Shown: positions 56,854 to 64,000 of the stretch, piece by piece
Position numbering within the stretch: the first letter of the stretch is position 1
How the letters are laid out: each line of letters begins with the position of its first letter
Virus record (IMG/VR): IMGVR_UViG_3300008108_000067
Span: 26,890 to 90,889 of that record
Source of the DNA: a virus
Direction: 5' to 3' (one strand)
Length of the DNA stretch: 64,000 bases
Program-made: the position numbers and the translations under genes
The notes under the pieces: generated by a model
The model's database searches: none
Told to the model about the DNA's origin: nothing
Seen by the model: the letters and a program-made list of their open reading frames with translations, nothing else

Positions 56854-57120
56854 TTATTTATTAGAAGTTAAAATTGGTGTATTGAAATCAAAGCTTTCGT
56901 CCAAAACAAATACTTTCTGATTGATAGCGGCGCTGATATTGTTAAGAATTGCAACGACATCAGTACTTTCGATATCACCATACCACAACTTACCAAACTC
57001 ACGAGTTGCGATTGATACATTGTGTAACGCATGCTTGCTGAACGAAACGTTACCTACCTTTCCACATAGCTTCGAAGCTACGTCAACTGCTGGTTGTACA
57101 TCTTCTGCTTGCCAGAACAT
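56854..57120 (-). CDS. Hypothetical protein
   Basis: 88 residues beginning MFWQAEDVQPAVDVASKLCG, mixed alpha/beta, no motif recognised. Ends 37 nt before the promoter of the downstream GC-rich gene. Upstream gap to the next gene is 7 nt. Function unknown. Confidence 0.55.
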   Translation of the reverse strand: MFWQAEDVQPAVDVASKLCGKVGNVSFSKHALHNVSIATREFGKLWYGDIESTDVVAILNNISAAINQKVFVLDESFDFNTPILTSNK

Positions 57121-57127
57121 AATTGCC

Positions 57128-57490
57128 TCATGATTGAGGTTCTTGATTCGTCACCTGTGGTGACACGGATTCCATCATTTCATTATACTGAATAGTATAA
57201 CACGTTGTACATAAACAGGGTGATTGTGGTATATTCTTTCTTCTGATACCATTTAAACCACATTCTTGACACACCTTTGCCGATTCCCTTTCTATCTTGT
57301 ACGAGATACAATCTAACACATACTCTTGGTCTTTGTCAAGTACTGGCGTAAATATAACATTTAGCATAGAATGGCGTATACTAATATTATCTATATTAGC
57401 AAATGATAATTTACTAGCTATAGCGTACGCTTTCTCTATTAACGTATGCCATCCTGGCTTTGTTATTGCTTTAGCTTGATCTATTTTCAT
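57128..57490 (-). CDS. Zinc-ribbon hypothetical protein
   Basis: 120 residues. The C-terminal part has CQECG (about 75) and CLCTTC (about 93-98), a four-Cys zinc ribbon; the N-terminal half is alpha-rich. An unusual purine-rich leader precedes the ATG instead of a clear ribosome site. Could bind nucleic acid. Function unknown. Confidence 0.65.
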   Translation of the reverse strand: MKIDQAKAITKPGWHTLIEKAYAIASKLSFANIDNISIRHSMLNVIFTPVLDKDQEYVLDCISYKIERESAKVCQECGLNGIRRKNIPQSPCLCTTCYTIQYNEMMESVSPQVTNQEPQS

Positions 57491-57651
57491 ATTTTGTTTT
57501 TTCTTTTCTTTTCTTTTTGCTTCTTTTTCTTTTCTTTTATAGGCTTATGTCTTGGGCATGACAAAGCCCCTAAAAACTTAGTATATAGTTTTTAAATTAT
57601 TTTGATTTACCGCACGTGCACGTACGGGTTGTGTTTTATATGTAGTGACTG
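57491..57651 (-). other. 161-nt gap with homopurine tract and hairpins
   Basis: Positions 57494-57540 are almost pure pyrimidine on the plus strand (homopurine GAAAAG-type on the minus strand) in the leader of the zinc-ribbon gene. Further up are AAAACT/AGTTTT and a GGGC/GCCC hairpin and the palindrome ACGTGCACGT. No ORF or promoter of the two classes seen. Confidence 0.6.
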
Positions 57652-57822
57652 TTAGCCGGTAAACGGCAACTTTTTCATTTCACGAAAAATTTCGTCGGCA
57701 GAAGCTCTAGAAATTTCTGTATCATGTTGTTCCTGTTCAAATTTAATTTTCTTTGACTTCTGAGGAACTTTTCCACTTAATTTCTTTACTAACTGAGCAA
57801 TTTGCTTATCTGACGGTATCAT
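57652..57822 (-). CDS. 56-residue hypothetical protein
   Basis: MIPSDKQIAQLVKKLSGKVP, then QKSKKIKFEQEQHDTEISRA, ending FREMKKLPFTG; read by hand with GAGG before the ATG. Helical, charged. No family recognised. Confidence 0.65.
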   Translation of the reverse strand: MIPSDKQIAQLVKKLSGKVPQKSKKIKFEQEQHDTEISRASADEIFREMKKLPFTG

Positions 57823-57831
57823 TTGACCTCT

Positions 57832-58272
57832 TTATTTCCAGGGTTCTTTGTTTTCATTATCATCTTCTTCATCATCATCCGAATTATCTTCAAACAACTG
57901 CCGAAGTTCTTCAACATCTTTTTCTGTCATTTTACTATATGTAGGATCATTTTTCATCTTTTCGATAAGTCCTTCGAACGACGGGGATGAATGCCTACCA
58001 TCTTCTGTTTTGAACACTTGAAGCATCGAGCGTGGGTGCATGTTTTGACTGTCAAATTCCTTTGTTGCTGCTCCCAATGCATCTACGAAGTTCTCAGATG
58101 CTTCCATTGTAGCCTGTGTCATCTGTTGTATTTTATTAATTTCTATATACGTGGTTTTTGCTATCGTAAGTATTTCCGTTACAGTAGCTACCATCTTTGA
58201 TACTAATATAACTAATACAATTGTACCAACAAGAAATCCACCTGCTAACAAACCTAATATAAAATTTTCCAC
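57832..58272 (-). CDS. Membrane-anchored protein with acidic tail
   Basis: 146 residues. One N-terminal transmembrane helix (FILGLLAGGFLVGTIVLVIL), a coiled-coil stretch, then a tail rich in Asp/Glu (DNSDDDEEDDNENKEPWK). No motif recognised. Co-transcribed with the adjacent small genes. Confidence 0.65.
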   Translation of the reverse strand: MENFILGLLAGGFLVGTIVLVILVSKMVATVTEILTIAKTTYIEINKIQQMTQATMEASENFVDALGAATKEFDSQNMHPRSMLQVFKTEDGRHSSPSFEGLIEKMKNDPTYSKMTEKDVEELRQLFEDNSDDDEEDDNENKEPWK

Positions 58273-58286
58273 TCTAACCTCACTTG

Positions 58287-58604
58287 TTATCCTATACCAA
58301 ACCCTGTTTGATTACGAAATACGATTGGCATCTCGCATGGTTCAAACTCGTCTATAACTGAGTTGTATTTATACCACAATTTCATACTATTCGTTTCTAT
58401 ATTAGGTCGAATAATATTAACCATGCTTTTTTCGATTACTGCGTACTGATATGTAGAACCATCTGCTAAATCACGAAGATTATTTTTAACTGCGTAGATA
58501 GCATCTTCAAGTTCCGTACATATCAACGGTGTTCTTCTTATTCCCAATGGAATGAGATTTCTAATATCAATTACCGTAACGGTATATACTGTATTAGAAA
58601 TCAT
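58287..58604 (-). CDS. Hypothetical protein
   Basis: 105 residues from the ATG at 58604 (MISNTVYTVTVIDIRNLIPL); AGGTGAG lies about 11 nt upstream, and a longer GTG start at 58619 is possible. Beta-alpha mix with EDAIYAVKNNLRDLADGSTY. Overlaps the next gene by 11 nt. No family recognised. Confidence 0.55.
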   Translation of the reverse strand: MISNTVYTVTVIDIRNLIPLGIRRTPLICTELEDAIYAVKNNLRDLADGSTYQYAVIEKSMVNIIRPNIETNSMKLWYKYNSVIDEFEPCEMPIVFRNQTGFGIG

Positions 58605-58923
58605 CGTGCGAAAACTCACCTGAGTCCGATTCGTATTTACGTAGACGAGTTTTTAACACACTAACTTCAAATAATAATTCGTTTGTGGTTTCTACTTGAC
58701 TGTAATACTTTTCACGCCACTCATCTACTTCTTCACGAAGAGATGCGATTTCTTCTTTCACCGCGTCTAATTCTTCACGTAATTCTCTTCGAAGTACTGC
58801 ATGTTCATCAACTACGGTTTTACTCAACCATAGTTTTTCAATGAGTTTTAGGAATACACCACCAATTATGGCAGCCCCACCTGCGGTAGCCGCTTCGGTT
58901 GAAAATATATTCAATTCTGGCAT
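58594..58923 (-). CDS. Small membrane protein with coiled coil
   Basis: 109 residues. Short hydrophobic stretch (AATAGGAAIIGGVFLKLIEK) then a long charged coiled coil (LRRELREELDAVKEEIASLR, EEVDEWREKYYSQVETTNEL). Overlaps the upstream gene by 1 nt. No family recognised. Confidence 0.6.
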   Translation of the reverse strand: MPELNIFSTEAATAGGAAIIGGVFLKLIEKLWLSKTVVDEHAVLRRELREELDAVKEEIASLREEVDEWREKYYSQVETTNELLFEVSVLKTRLRKYESDSGEFSHDDF

Positions 58924-59126
58924 TATTTAGTTATGTTAAATTTAACCAGAACCTTTTTCATAAGTAATCGAAACTGTGTCAACCTTGTTAAGCTAAATAA
59001 AACACCGGCGCCTAAAGCATTTAGTACATCGTGCCAGTGAATACGTCCATGCATTAGTATTCCCACTAACACACCAAATACAAATACCATAGTGCATAAC
59101 ATGTTTACTTCTGTGTTGTTTCTCAT
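58923..59126 (-). CDS. Small membrane protein
   Basis: 67 residues from the ATG at 59126 (MRNNTEVNMLCTMVFVFGVL); chosen because a TATTTATA box lies 33 nt upstream. An alternative start is the ATG at 59102. Two hydrophobic stretches, basic end. Function unknown. Confidence 0.5.
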   Translation of the reverse strand: MRNNTEVNMLCTMVFVFGVLVGILMHGRIHWHDVLNALGAGVLFSLTRLTQFRLLMKKVLVKFNITK

Positions 59127-59158
59127 GACATATGAAATTATTAGTATACACAACCAAT

Positions 59159-59166
59159 TATAAATA
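59159..59166 (-). promoter_or_regulatory. Candidate late promoter box TATTTATA
   Basis: Minus-strand ATATATTTATAATTGG, 33 nt before the ATG at 59126, in the gap after the 67-residue gene. Confidence 0.5.
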
Positions 59167-59173
59167 TATCAAT

Positions 59174-59377
59174 TTATTTTATCAATTCCAAATCTTTTGC
59201 TGGTGCTGAAAATCTAACATATTTATCAAATTCCATCGCTACCCAAACACGAGGTTCACTGTCAATCAGCTCATCAATGTGAGGGCTGGATAGTAATATA
59301 ACGTTATACCCAGAAGTTTTTAATCTAGCGGTTGCACCGGTGATTAATCCCGACTGTTCATATGAGAGTGAATTCAT
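59174..59377 (-). CDS. Hypothetical protein
   Basis: 67 residues beginning MNSLSYEQSGLITGATARLK, alpha/beta, no motif recognised. GAGGTTG box near the ATG. Co-directional with neighbours at 10-20 nt gaps. Confidence 0.5.
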   Translation of the reverse strand: MNSLSYEQSGLITGATARLKTSGYNVILLSSPHIDELIDSEPRVWVAMEFDKYVRFSAPAKDLELIK

Positions 59378-59387
59378 AAATTCAACC

Positions 59388-59642
59388 TCACTTCAAACTA
59401 TCTAGTACGTACGAATTGCAGAGTGGTTCAACCTTCATAACAATTAATGTATCACGAGAGGAACGTGCGATACTCAACAACGAAGGGCACGACACCCGTG
59501 TCCATTCGTCTTGTTGTGCCTGCTGATCTTTATCAGAGGTGTACCCAAAATACAGCAGTGAACAAATACATGCAACAGTGAATGCCCAAAATCTTACATT
59601 AGACCAATTAATCTTCCTCGTCGTCGTATTCTCGTTCGTCAT
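59388..59642 (-). CDS. Small membrane protein
   Basis: 84 residues from the ATG at 59642 (MTNENTTTRKINWSNVRFWA), with GAGGG 8 nt upstream; two ATGs just before it are alternatives. One transmembrane helix (FWAFTVACICSLLYFGYT) and a soluble tail. Overlaps the next gene by about 35 nt. Function unknown. Confidence 0.55.
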   Translation of the reverse strand: MTNENTTTRKINWSNVRFWAFTVACICSLLYFGYTSDKDQQAQQDEWTRVSCPSLLSIARSSRDTLIVMKVEPLCNSYVLDSLK

Positions 59643-59823
59643 CATCATAACCCTCTTCAAAAAGTTCAGTGTCATCTGCCAAAACTTCGGCGCCAATAAT
59701 ACCATCTTCTGTAATAAAAGATGAGCTGTCCAACGCTTCTTCTACATAAGTTACGGCGTCCAATGCATCCTCACCATAACAGACAATATTTACAGGAACA
59801 ACAAACTTCTGCATCTTCTTCAT
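59608..59823 (-). CDS. Small acidic protein
   Basis: 71 residues. MKKMQKFVVPVNIVCYGEDA start, C-terminal half very acidic (ADDTELFEEGYDDDEREYDD). A phage protein of this composition could mimic DNA or bind a host basic protein, but that is a guess. No family recognised. Confidence 0.6.
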   Translation of the reverse strand: MKKMQKFVVPVNIVCYGEDALDAVTYVEEALDSSSFITEDGIIGAEVLADDTELFEEGYDDDEREYDDEED

Positions 59824-59873
59824 ATTTAATACCTCATTACAATTTTGTCAAGCTACTATTATTTAAATAGTGA

Positions 59874-60920
59874 TTAAATTCCGTTAGGTGTCATTGACCA
59901 TGTAATATCTTCTACATCAGTTTCATTCAATATAATTGAATTAACGTCTTTTTGAAAATCGTTTAAATTATCCAACTCAAATAATGTTTTCTTATAAACA
60001 TATTTAAAAACACCAACCTGTGCCAACACATCTGCTTTGTTAATGATTAAATCTGTAACGCCGTTGATGTTCGTTGCTTGAATTACACCATCCAAATCCA
60101 ACCATCTAATTTTTCTCTTACGTCCCGTGGTTGCGCCAAACTCACCACCAATCTCTTGAATCTTTTGTAAAATAGAATCATTTTCATCTTGAAAGGTAGT
60201 TTTAAATCCTGAATAGGTTTCATACGCTTTCATTATACCAAAAATGTGTCTAAGTTTTTTTGGTGGAATACCATTTAAACAAGCTGCGCCTACGGTGCAA
60301 TGGGACGATGTTACGTATGGGTAATCTCCCCAATCAATATCAATTTGAAATCCTTGTGCACCCTCACACAAAATTCGTAATGGGGTAGAATTTACATGTA
60401 AAAAGTTGTACAATGGGGTAGAATTTACATGTAAAAAGTTGTACAAATCAATAATTTCATATGGTAAATCCGTACTGTTATATTTGACTAATTCGGAAAT
60501 CCGGGTACCAGTACGGGCATACTTATCACGATATGTTGGTCCAATACCTTGTCTAGTAGTTCCAATCTTGGTATCTGTACCATCTTCTTCGATGTGTTTA
60601 TTGGTGGTAACGTGTACACGTTTATCTATATAAACTTTACCGGTAAATCCCAAACTCCGCAACATATCTAGTTCTTCATATAGTTTCTGTATGTTTACGA
60701 CACAACCAGGACCAATGATACTAGGAATTCCATATAAAATTCCAATCGGAACTTGGTGCGTAACAACTTTCTGACCATTGTGATAAACGGTATGTCCTGC
60801 GTTTGCTCCACCATTGTATCGCAAAACAACATCATAATTTTTTGCAAGATGATGTGCAACTTTACCCTTACCCGTGTCACCTGCTTGTAAATCTACAATT
60901 ACGTCTGCGTAACCAATCAT
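59874..60920 (-). CDS. purA: Adenylosuccinate synthetase (PurA family) with 11-residue internal duplication
   Basis: 348 residues (337 without the duplication), near archaeal-type PurA length. P-loop AGDTGKGKVAHHL (about 13-25) keeps the catalytic Asp of PurA; other signs are NGGANAGHTVYHNGQKVVTH, IGTTRQGIGPTYRDKYAR, ILCEGAQGFQIDIDWGDYPY and GATTGRKRKIRWLDLDGVIQ. It makes adenylosuccinate from IMP, aspartate and GTP. An exact 33-bp tandem repeat (60379-60446) duplicates YNFLHVNSTPL in a likely loop, in frame, so the enzyme might survive. Relation to PurZ is considered in findings. GAGG box before the ATG. Confidence 0.92.
   Translation of the reverse strand: MIGYADVIVDLQAGDTGKGKVAHHLAKNYDVVLRYNGGANAGHTVYHNGQKVVTHQVPIGILYGIPSIIGPGCVVNIQKLYEELDMLRSLGFTGKVYIDKRVHVTTNKHIEEDGTDTKIGTTRQGIGPTYRDKYARTGTRISELVKYNSTDLPYEIIDLYNFLHVNSTPLYNFLHVNSTPLRILCEGAQGFQIDIDWGDYPYVTSSHCTVGAACLNGIPPKKLRHIFGIMKAYETYSGFKTTFQDENDSILQKIQEIGGEFGATTGRKRKIRWLDLDGVIQATNINGVTDLIINKADVLAQVGVFKYVYKKTLFELDNLNDFQKDVNSIILNETDVEDITWSMTPNGI
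60379..60446. repeat. Exact 33-bp tandem duplication inside purA
   Basis: 60380-60412 repeated exactly at 60413-60445. In frame; gives YNFLHVNSTPL twice. Seen directly. Confidence 0.97.
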
Positions 60921-60934
60921 ATTTATATCCTCAT

Positions 60935-61435
60935 TTAAATACTATCAAATTTTATTTTTTCAATAACAAAAGTATCACCTGGATCTGTTTTACGACCCCA
61001 CGGGAACGCAACTTCTGAATGTGTCAAAATATTTTTTTCTTTTGCGTCTGGGTATCGTTTGTATAAACTTGACAACAGTACACCCAAACTTTTATACTGC
61101 TCTTCACTGTACGGGGTTCCGTTTTTTCCCTGCAAACAAATTCCAATACTAAAACTATTCCACATAGTAAATCCGTTGTGTAAGGAAATCCCAGCATGCT
61201 TTGCTGTATATTTTGGATTCACAAACTCATATATCTTACCATTTTTTGATATGAAATAATGATAAGATAACTTACGTTTACGGAGAACTTTATGAGTGGT
61301 GGCAGCATTAGAGTTAGCCCCATCGTTATGTATAATAACATAATTTTTGGTGCTATCTCTTATATTACCTTTTGGTAGTGGCATTTTTATCAATTGCAAT
61401 TGGAACAGCGTTGCAATCGTTAATAATTTTAGCAT
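60935..61435 (-). CDS. N-acetylmuramoyl-L-alanine amidase (amidase_2 type)
   Basis: 166 residues. A short hydrophobic start (MLKLLTIATLFQLQLI) may be an export signal. YVIIHNDGANSNAATTHKVL holds the first zinc His; SYHYFISKNGKIYEF, HAGIS, NSFSIGICLQG and ILTHSEVAFPWGRKTDPGDT supply the remaining zinc and catalytic region. It cleaves the amide bond between muramic acid and L-Ala in peptidoglycan. A possible endolysin, in addition to the enzyme at 34810. GGAGG 7 nt before the ATG. Confidence 0.9.
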   Translation of the reverse strand: MLKLLTIATLFQLQLIKMPLPKGNIRDSTKNYVIIHNDGANSNAATTHKVLRKRKLSYHYFISKNGKIYEFVNPKYTAKHAGISLHNGFTMWNSFSIGICLQGKNGTPYSEEQYKSLGVLLSSLYKRYPDAKEKNILTHSEVAFPWGRKTDPGDTFVIEKIKFDSI

Positions 61436-61451
61436 ATAACCTCCAATTCAT

Positions 61452-61480
61452 AAAATAATATGGAGATTAACAAAAGTCAA
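61452..61480 (-). promoter_or_regulatory. Possible promoter TTGACT-N17-TATTTT
   Basis: -35 at 61475-61480, -10 at 61452-61457, minus strand. The leader to the amidase ATG (61435) would be only about 10 nt, close to the ribosome site. Confidence 0.45.
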
Positions 61481-61500
61481 CCCCTAGGATGATTACGTAT

Positions 61501-62268
61501 TCAACTACACATTATGGGGAACTTTTCTGCGAGAGCAAGATAATTTCGATATAAATCGGAACTGTGGTCCTGAGTATCTTGCCATAACATACGAAACACA
61601 CCGCGACTCTTAATCACACGCATAATTCGATATCCCAGTGATGCTTTTTCATAGAAGGGCGTGACATATCCTTCGGAGTCAATATGATGCATTGTACCAC
61701 AGTGGTAGAACCACGGAGCAAAGGGAATCTTCGTGACAATATCACCATCATTTACCCACCGATGATGTGGGAAGGGTAGTGTATTGAAGTAATTAATGAA
61801 TGTACGATTTCCCACACGAGGACTACCATAGGTGAATAATCCTGCTGGGGTTGGAAGTGTATCATCCGTGGCAAACCGATAGGCCATAATAGTAGCCATT
61901 GCTGCACCTAAGCTATGTCCTGTAAACCAAACTTTTTTCTGTGTATGTTGTGCTTGTAATATGATGGGCTTCCAAACTTTATCAACATAATGGTTGAAGC
62001 CAATATGCAGTTTACCATGCTTCACGGTGGTTTTAGAAATACTTAAATCAGCTTTTATATCGGAGAATTGTTTTACTTCTGTACCACGGCATGCAATAAT
62101 GAAATTGTTATCATCTTCCAATGTGAAAGCGTCGGCACCTTTATGTCCGTAATACACTACTTTAAAACCTTCAAAGTTCACACGCATAAATGCCAAATCT
62201 TTATATACGCAATTACTAAGGTTTGCAAAAAATGCACTTTGTTCTATTAATGTTTTTTCAGAAATCAT
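61501..62268 (-). CDS. Class-3 lipase
   Basis: 255 residues. VWFTGHSLGAAMATIMAYRF (GHSLG, nucleophile Ser), LFTYGSPRVGNRTFINYFNT, NDGDIVTKIPFAPWFYHCGT (catalytic Asp and His region) fit the Lipase_3 family. No signal peptide. It hydrolyses acyl glycerols or phospholipids; in a phage it might help lysis or membrane entry. Overlaps the signal-peptide protein by 4 nt (ATGA), so both are translated together. Confidence 0.9.
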   Translation of the reverse strand: MISEKTLIEQSAFFANLSNCVYKDLAFMRVNFEGFKVVYYGHKGADAFTLEDDNNFIIACRGTEVKQFSDIKADLSISKTTVKHGKLHIGFNHYVDKVWKPIILQAQHTQKKVWFTGHSLGAAMATIMAYRFATDDTLPTPAGLFTYGSPRVGNRTFINYFNTLPFPHHRWVNDGDIVTKIPFAPWFYHCGTMHHIDSEGYVTPFYEKASLGYRIMRVIKSRGVFRMLWQDTQDHSSDLYRNYLALAEKFPIMCS

Positions 62269-63818
62269 AACGTTACCCGTGAGCCAATCAGTAAGAAGTT
62301 TAAAGGTTTTTGTTGCGGTGTAATCATAACACGATGTGCTGCTGTCACGCCAAAACGGCGTGTTAATTTATAATCCCATCCACTACCTAACATCATGCTA
62401 ACGCTTGTGTTTGTTGTGAGTCCCGTCATGGAATTATATGCCACAGGACTACCCATTAAAAATACTTGGGGAGTTACTGTTACCCGAGGATTTATGATGA
62501 TGGGTGGGTGCATCCAGAATGCCACTGCTGATGTTGCCCAACTTGTATTGTACCCGTGAGTTTCTACAACTAAACTATCAGGCATATATGTTAGTGGAAT
62601 CTGGTACTTATCAAAAAATATACGACGAATTTCTGCACTGTCCGTAACGACATTACGCTGTCCATTCGGCATGAACAATCCAATAGCACCTAAACTGACA
62701 CCGTATACACCATATTTAGGATTGGGTTTTACCCAAGTATATCCGGTCATTTGCATCAATGTACCTTTTAAATAGGCACTGGTGCTACCAAATGAGTGGA
62801 TAGTGGTTAATTTTCCTTTTTTGAAACTCATCTTGGTATAGGATAATGACAAAGCACCTTGGTCTAATGTAGACCACAACATAGTGGTCGCGCCATAACT
62901 CTTGTCCCCTGCCAATGAGGATTGTGAAACACCCACAGTAATGATTTGTGACACACCACCAGCAGGATCTTGTCCTGTTGTTAAGTCGGATGCCACCATA
63001 AGAGGATTTACCCGTGCCTCATTTTTTTTCTTTTCATCTTTTTTATCTTCTTTCTTTTCTTCTTTTTTCTCTTCGGATTTTTCCTCTGATTTACTTTCTG
63101 ATTTGCTTTCTTCGGATTTACTTTCAGATTTACTCTCAGATTTACTTTCCGAACTACTTTCTGACTTTGCTTCTGCTTTGGCTTCCGTCTTGGTTTCACC
63201 GCTTGAACTACTGGAACTACCTGATGATGAACTACTTGACGAAGAACCGCCTGATGAGGATGATGAGCTACTAGGTGCAGGAGCGTCAGGCTTAGGTGCC
63301 GCCGGAGTTGGGGGTGGTGCTGTAGGTGCTGCTGAGGTGGCGGCACTTGATGCGGCGCCGGATGCAGCAGAACTAGCGGAGCTACTTGCCGCTCCTGATG
63401 CCGCACTTGATGCTGCACTAGATGCTGCCGATGACGCTGCGCTAGATGCGGCACTTGAAGCTGCCGATGACGCCGCACTAGATGCCGCAGCACTTGCCGC
63501 TGCTGTAGCGGCTGCCGCGGCGGCTTGTGTTGCTGCCTGTGTGGCGGCTTGTTGTACAACAGGATTGTTTGTAACAGGACATGGAGTACTCATAATTAAT
63601 TGATTAATCCATGTCATTAATTCACCAGCAGCTGCCTGCTGTGCCGTGAATACTTTTGCCTGATTTCGAAATACCACTGTTACGCCAACATTACCTAATG
63701 GGAACGTTGCGGTTTGTGCTACACCCGTACAAGGATCCAACCAAGTTTGTACAACAACTTGGGCATCAACCTTGACGGGTAATAGACATAATAATGCTAT
63801 TAAAAAAAATTTTTTCAT
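62265..63818 (-). CDS. Secreted low-complexity protein with beta-barrel-like C-terminus
   Basis: 517 residues. MKKFFLIALLCLLPVKVDAQ is a signal peptide. Residues about 85-170 are Ala/Ser repeats (AASSAASSAASS), then Pro/Ala, Ser/Gly runs, then Lys/Glu/Ser repeats (SESKSESKSE) and Lys/Glu/Asp. The C-terminal 250 residues have alternating strand patterns (GYTWVKPNPKYGVYGVSLGA) and end GSRVTL, like an outer-membrane barrel. Possibly an outer membrane or periplasm-spanning factor. The repeats are unlike the rest of the window in composition. Immediately follows the start of the lipase operon. Confidence 0.8.
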   Translation of the reverse strand: MKKFFLIALLCLLPVKVDAQVVVQTWLDPCTGVAQTATFPLGNVGVTVVFRNQAKVFTAQQAAAGELMTWINQLIMSTPCPVTNNPVVQQAATQAATQAAAAAATAAASAAASSAASSAASSAASSAASSAASSAASSAASGAASSSASSAASGAASSAATSAAPTAPPPTPAAPKPDAPAPSSSSSSSGGSSSSSSSSGSSSSSSGETKTEAKAEAKSESSSESKSESKSESKSEESKSESKSEEKSEEKKEEKKEDKKDEKKKNEARVNPLMVASDLTTGQDPAGGVSQIITVGVSQSSLAGDKSYGATTMLWSTLDQGALSLSYTKMSFKKGKLTTIHSFGSTSAYLKGTLMQMTGYTWVKPNPKYGVYGVSLGAIGLFMPNGQRNVVTDSAEIRRIFFDKYQIPLTYMPDSLVVETHGYNTSWATSAVAFWMHPPIIINPRVTVTPQVFLMGSPVAYNSMTGLTTNTSVSMMLGSGWDYKLTRRFGVTAAHRVMITPQQKPLNFLLIGSRVTL

Positions 63819-64000
63819 TTTCTAATTTTCATCACACTATCTTTGGAAACAATATGTGATGTAATGGATTGAGTTTTTATAGGAATATTTTCAAACACAT
63901 AGGCGGTGACTTCTTTTGTGGCACGAACTTCCACAATTTTCCAGCAATGTGTGGGAACAGCAACACGTTTAATTTGTTGACGAACACCCACACATCCTGC
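63815..64000 (-). CDS. C-terminal part of an unknown protein (runs off the right edge)
   Basis: The last 61 residues are visible, AGCVGVRQQIKRVAVPTHCW onwards, ending KDSVMKIRK. The ATGA overlap with the next gene shows coupled translation. The leading AGC could be a lipobox from a truncated signal, but this cannot be tested in the window. Function unknown. Confidence 0.6.
   Translation of the reverse strand, partial: AGCVGVRQQIKRVAVPTHCWKIVEVRATKEVTAYVFENIPIKTQSITSHIVSKDSVMKIRK

Noticed and set aside
59823-59851. TTGACA at 59846-59851 with a TAAATA box
   Set aside because: The -10 would overlap the ATG at 59823 and the ribosome site would be lost, so it is not a promoter for that gene.
59874-60920. 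PurZ (2-aminoadenine genome enzyme) instead of PurA
   Set aside because: The P-loop GDTGKGK keeps the catalytic Asp of PurA, which PurZ enzymes are reported to lack as far as I recall, and no DatZ/MazZ-like partner is visible. A phylogeny could overturn this.
63008-63559. Minus-strand His/Gln/Arg-rich frame
   Set aside because: Alternate phase of the same repeats, no ribosome site.
62902-63603. Long plus-strand frame rich in Leu/Ala/Asp/Glu
   Set aside because: It is antisense to the Ala/Ser and Lys/Glu repeats of the secreted protein; low-complexity repeats open shadow frames.

Overview
The window is a single-direction (all minus-strand) segment of the genome of a large tailed phage, a distant T4-like myovirus. 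Hallmarks read directly from the proteins are a T4-type terminase large subunit, gp6 and gp25 baseplate wedge proteins, a gp5-type OB-fold hub protein, a gp55-type late sigma factor, fused gp47/gp46 recombination subunits, a DnaG-type primase and a DsbA-like protein. The base composition is AT-rich. The host cannot be read with certainty. Consensus promoters (TTGACA, 17 nt, TATATT) argue against a Bacteroidota host, where the housekeeping promoter differs. A lipoprotein built of group-2 Ig-like repeats resembles proteins common in Gemmatimonadota, but this is only a hint.

Layout. Positions 1-4931 hold small phage proteins with EF-hand-like Asp-rich motifs, the terminase and two accessory proteins. 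Positions 4941-14138 hold an HNH-like/ligase-like/nucleotidyltransferase fusion, one structural protein, the SbcD-SbcC (gp47-gp46) fusion, the primase and a PD-(D/E)XK-type nuclease. Positions 14158-33383 are the tail and baseplate region, with very large adhesin-like proteins and one protein carrying nine Cys-rich NYNP repeats. Positions 33383-39745 hold the late sigma factor, a secreted muralytic enzyme, a frameshifted IMP dehydrogenase/GMP reductase, a glycosyltransferase, UV damage endonuclease, a membrane protein and a small heat-shock protein.

Positions 39864-54124 form an RNA archipelago. It has 28 tRNA or tRNA-like genes covering nearly every amino acid (no tRNA-Phe recognised), a complete tmRNA, and several non-tRNA structured segments. 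Two of these segments are large (227 and 196 nt) and look like undescribed structured RNAs; one contains two tandem domains with compensatory base changes. Small proteins and host-like metabolic genes sit between the tRNAs: methyltransferase, sulfotransferase-like, thioesterase, flavodoxin-like reductase, PspC fusion, HD hydrolase and HNH protein.

Positions 54213-64000 hold sugar-nucleotide and glycosyltransferase genes, many small hypothetical proteins, adenylosuccinate synthetase, a second muralytic enzyme (amidase), a class-3 lipase and a secreted low-complexity protein with a beta-barrel-like end.

Two promoter classes are visible: sigma70-like promoters in front of the RNA and early/middle blocks, and a TATTTATA box 23-33 nt upstream of several transcription-unit starts, a candidate late promoter for the gp55-like factor encoded here. 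Both purine genes (guaB/C-like and purA) carry exact short tandem duplications: 28 bp, frameshifting, and 33 bp, in frame. These are either recent mutations or assembly artefacts.
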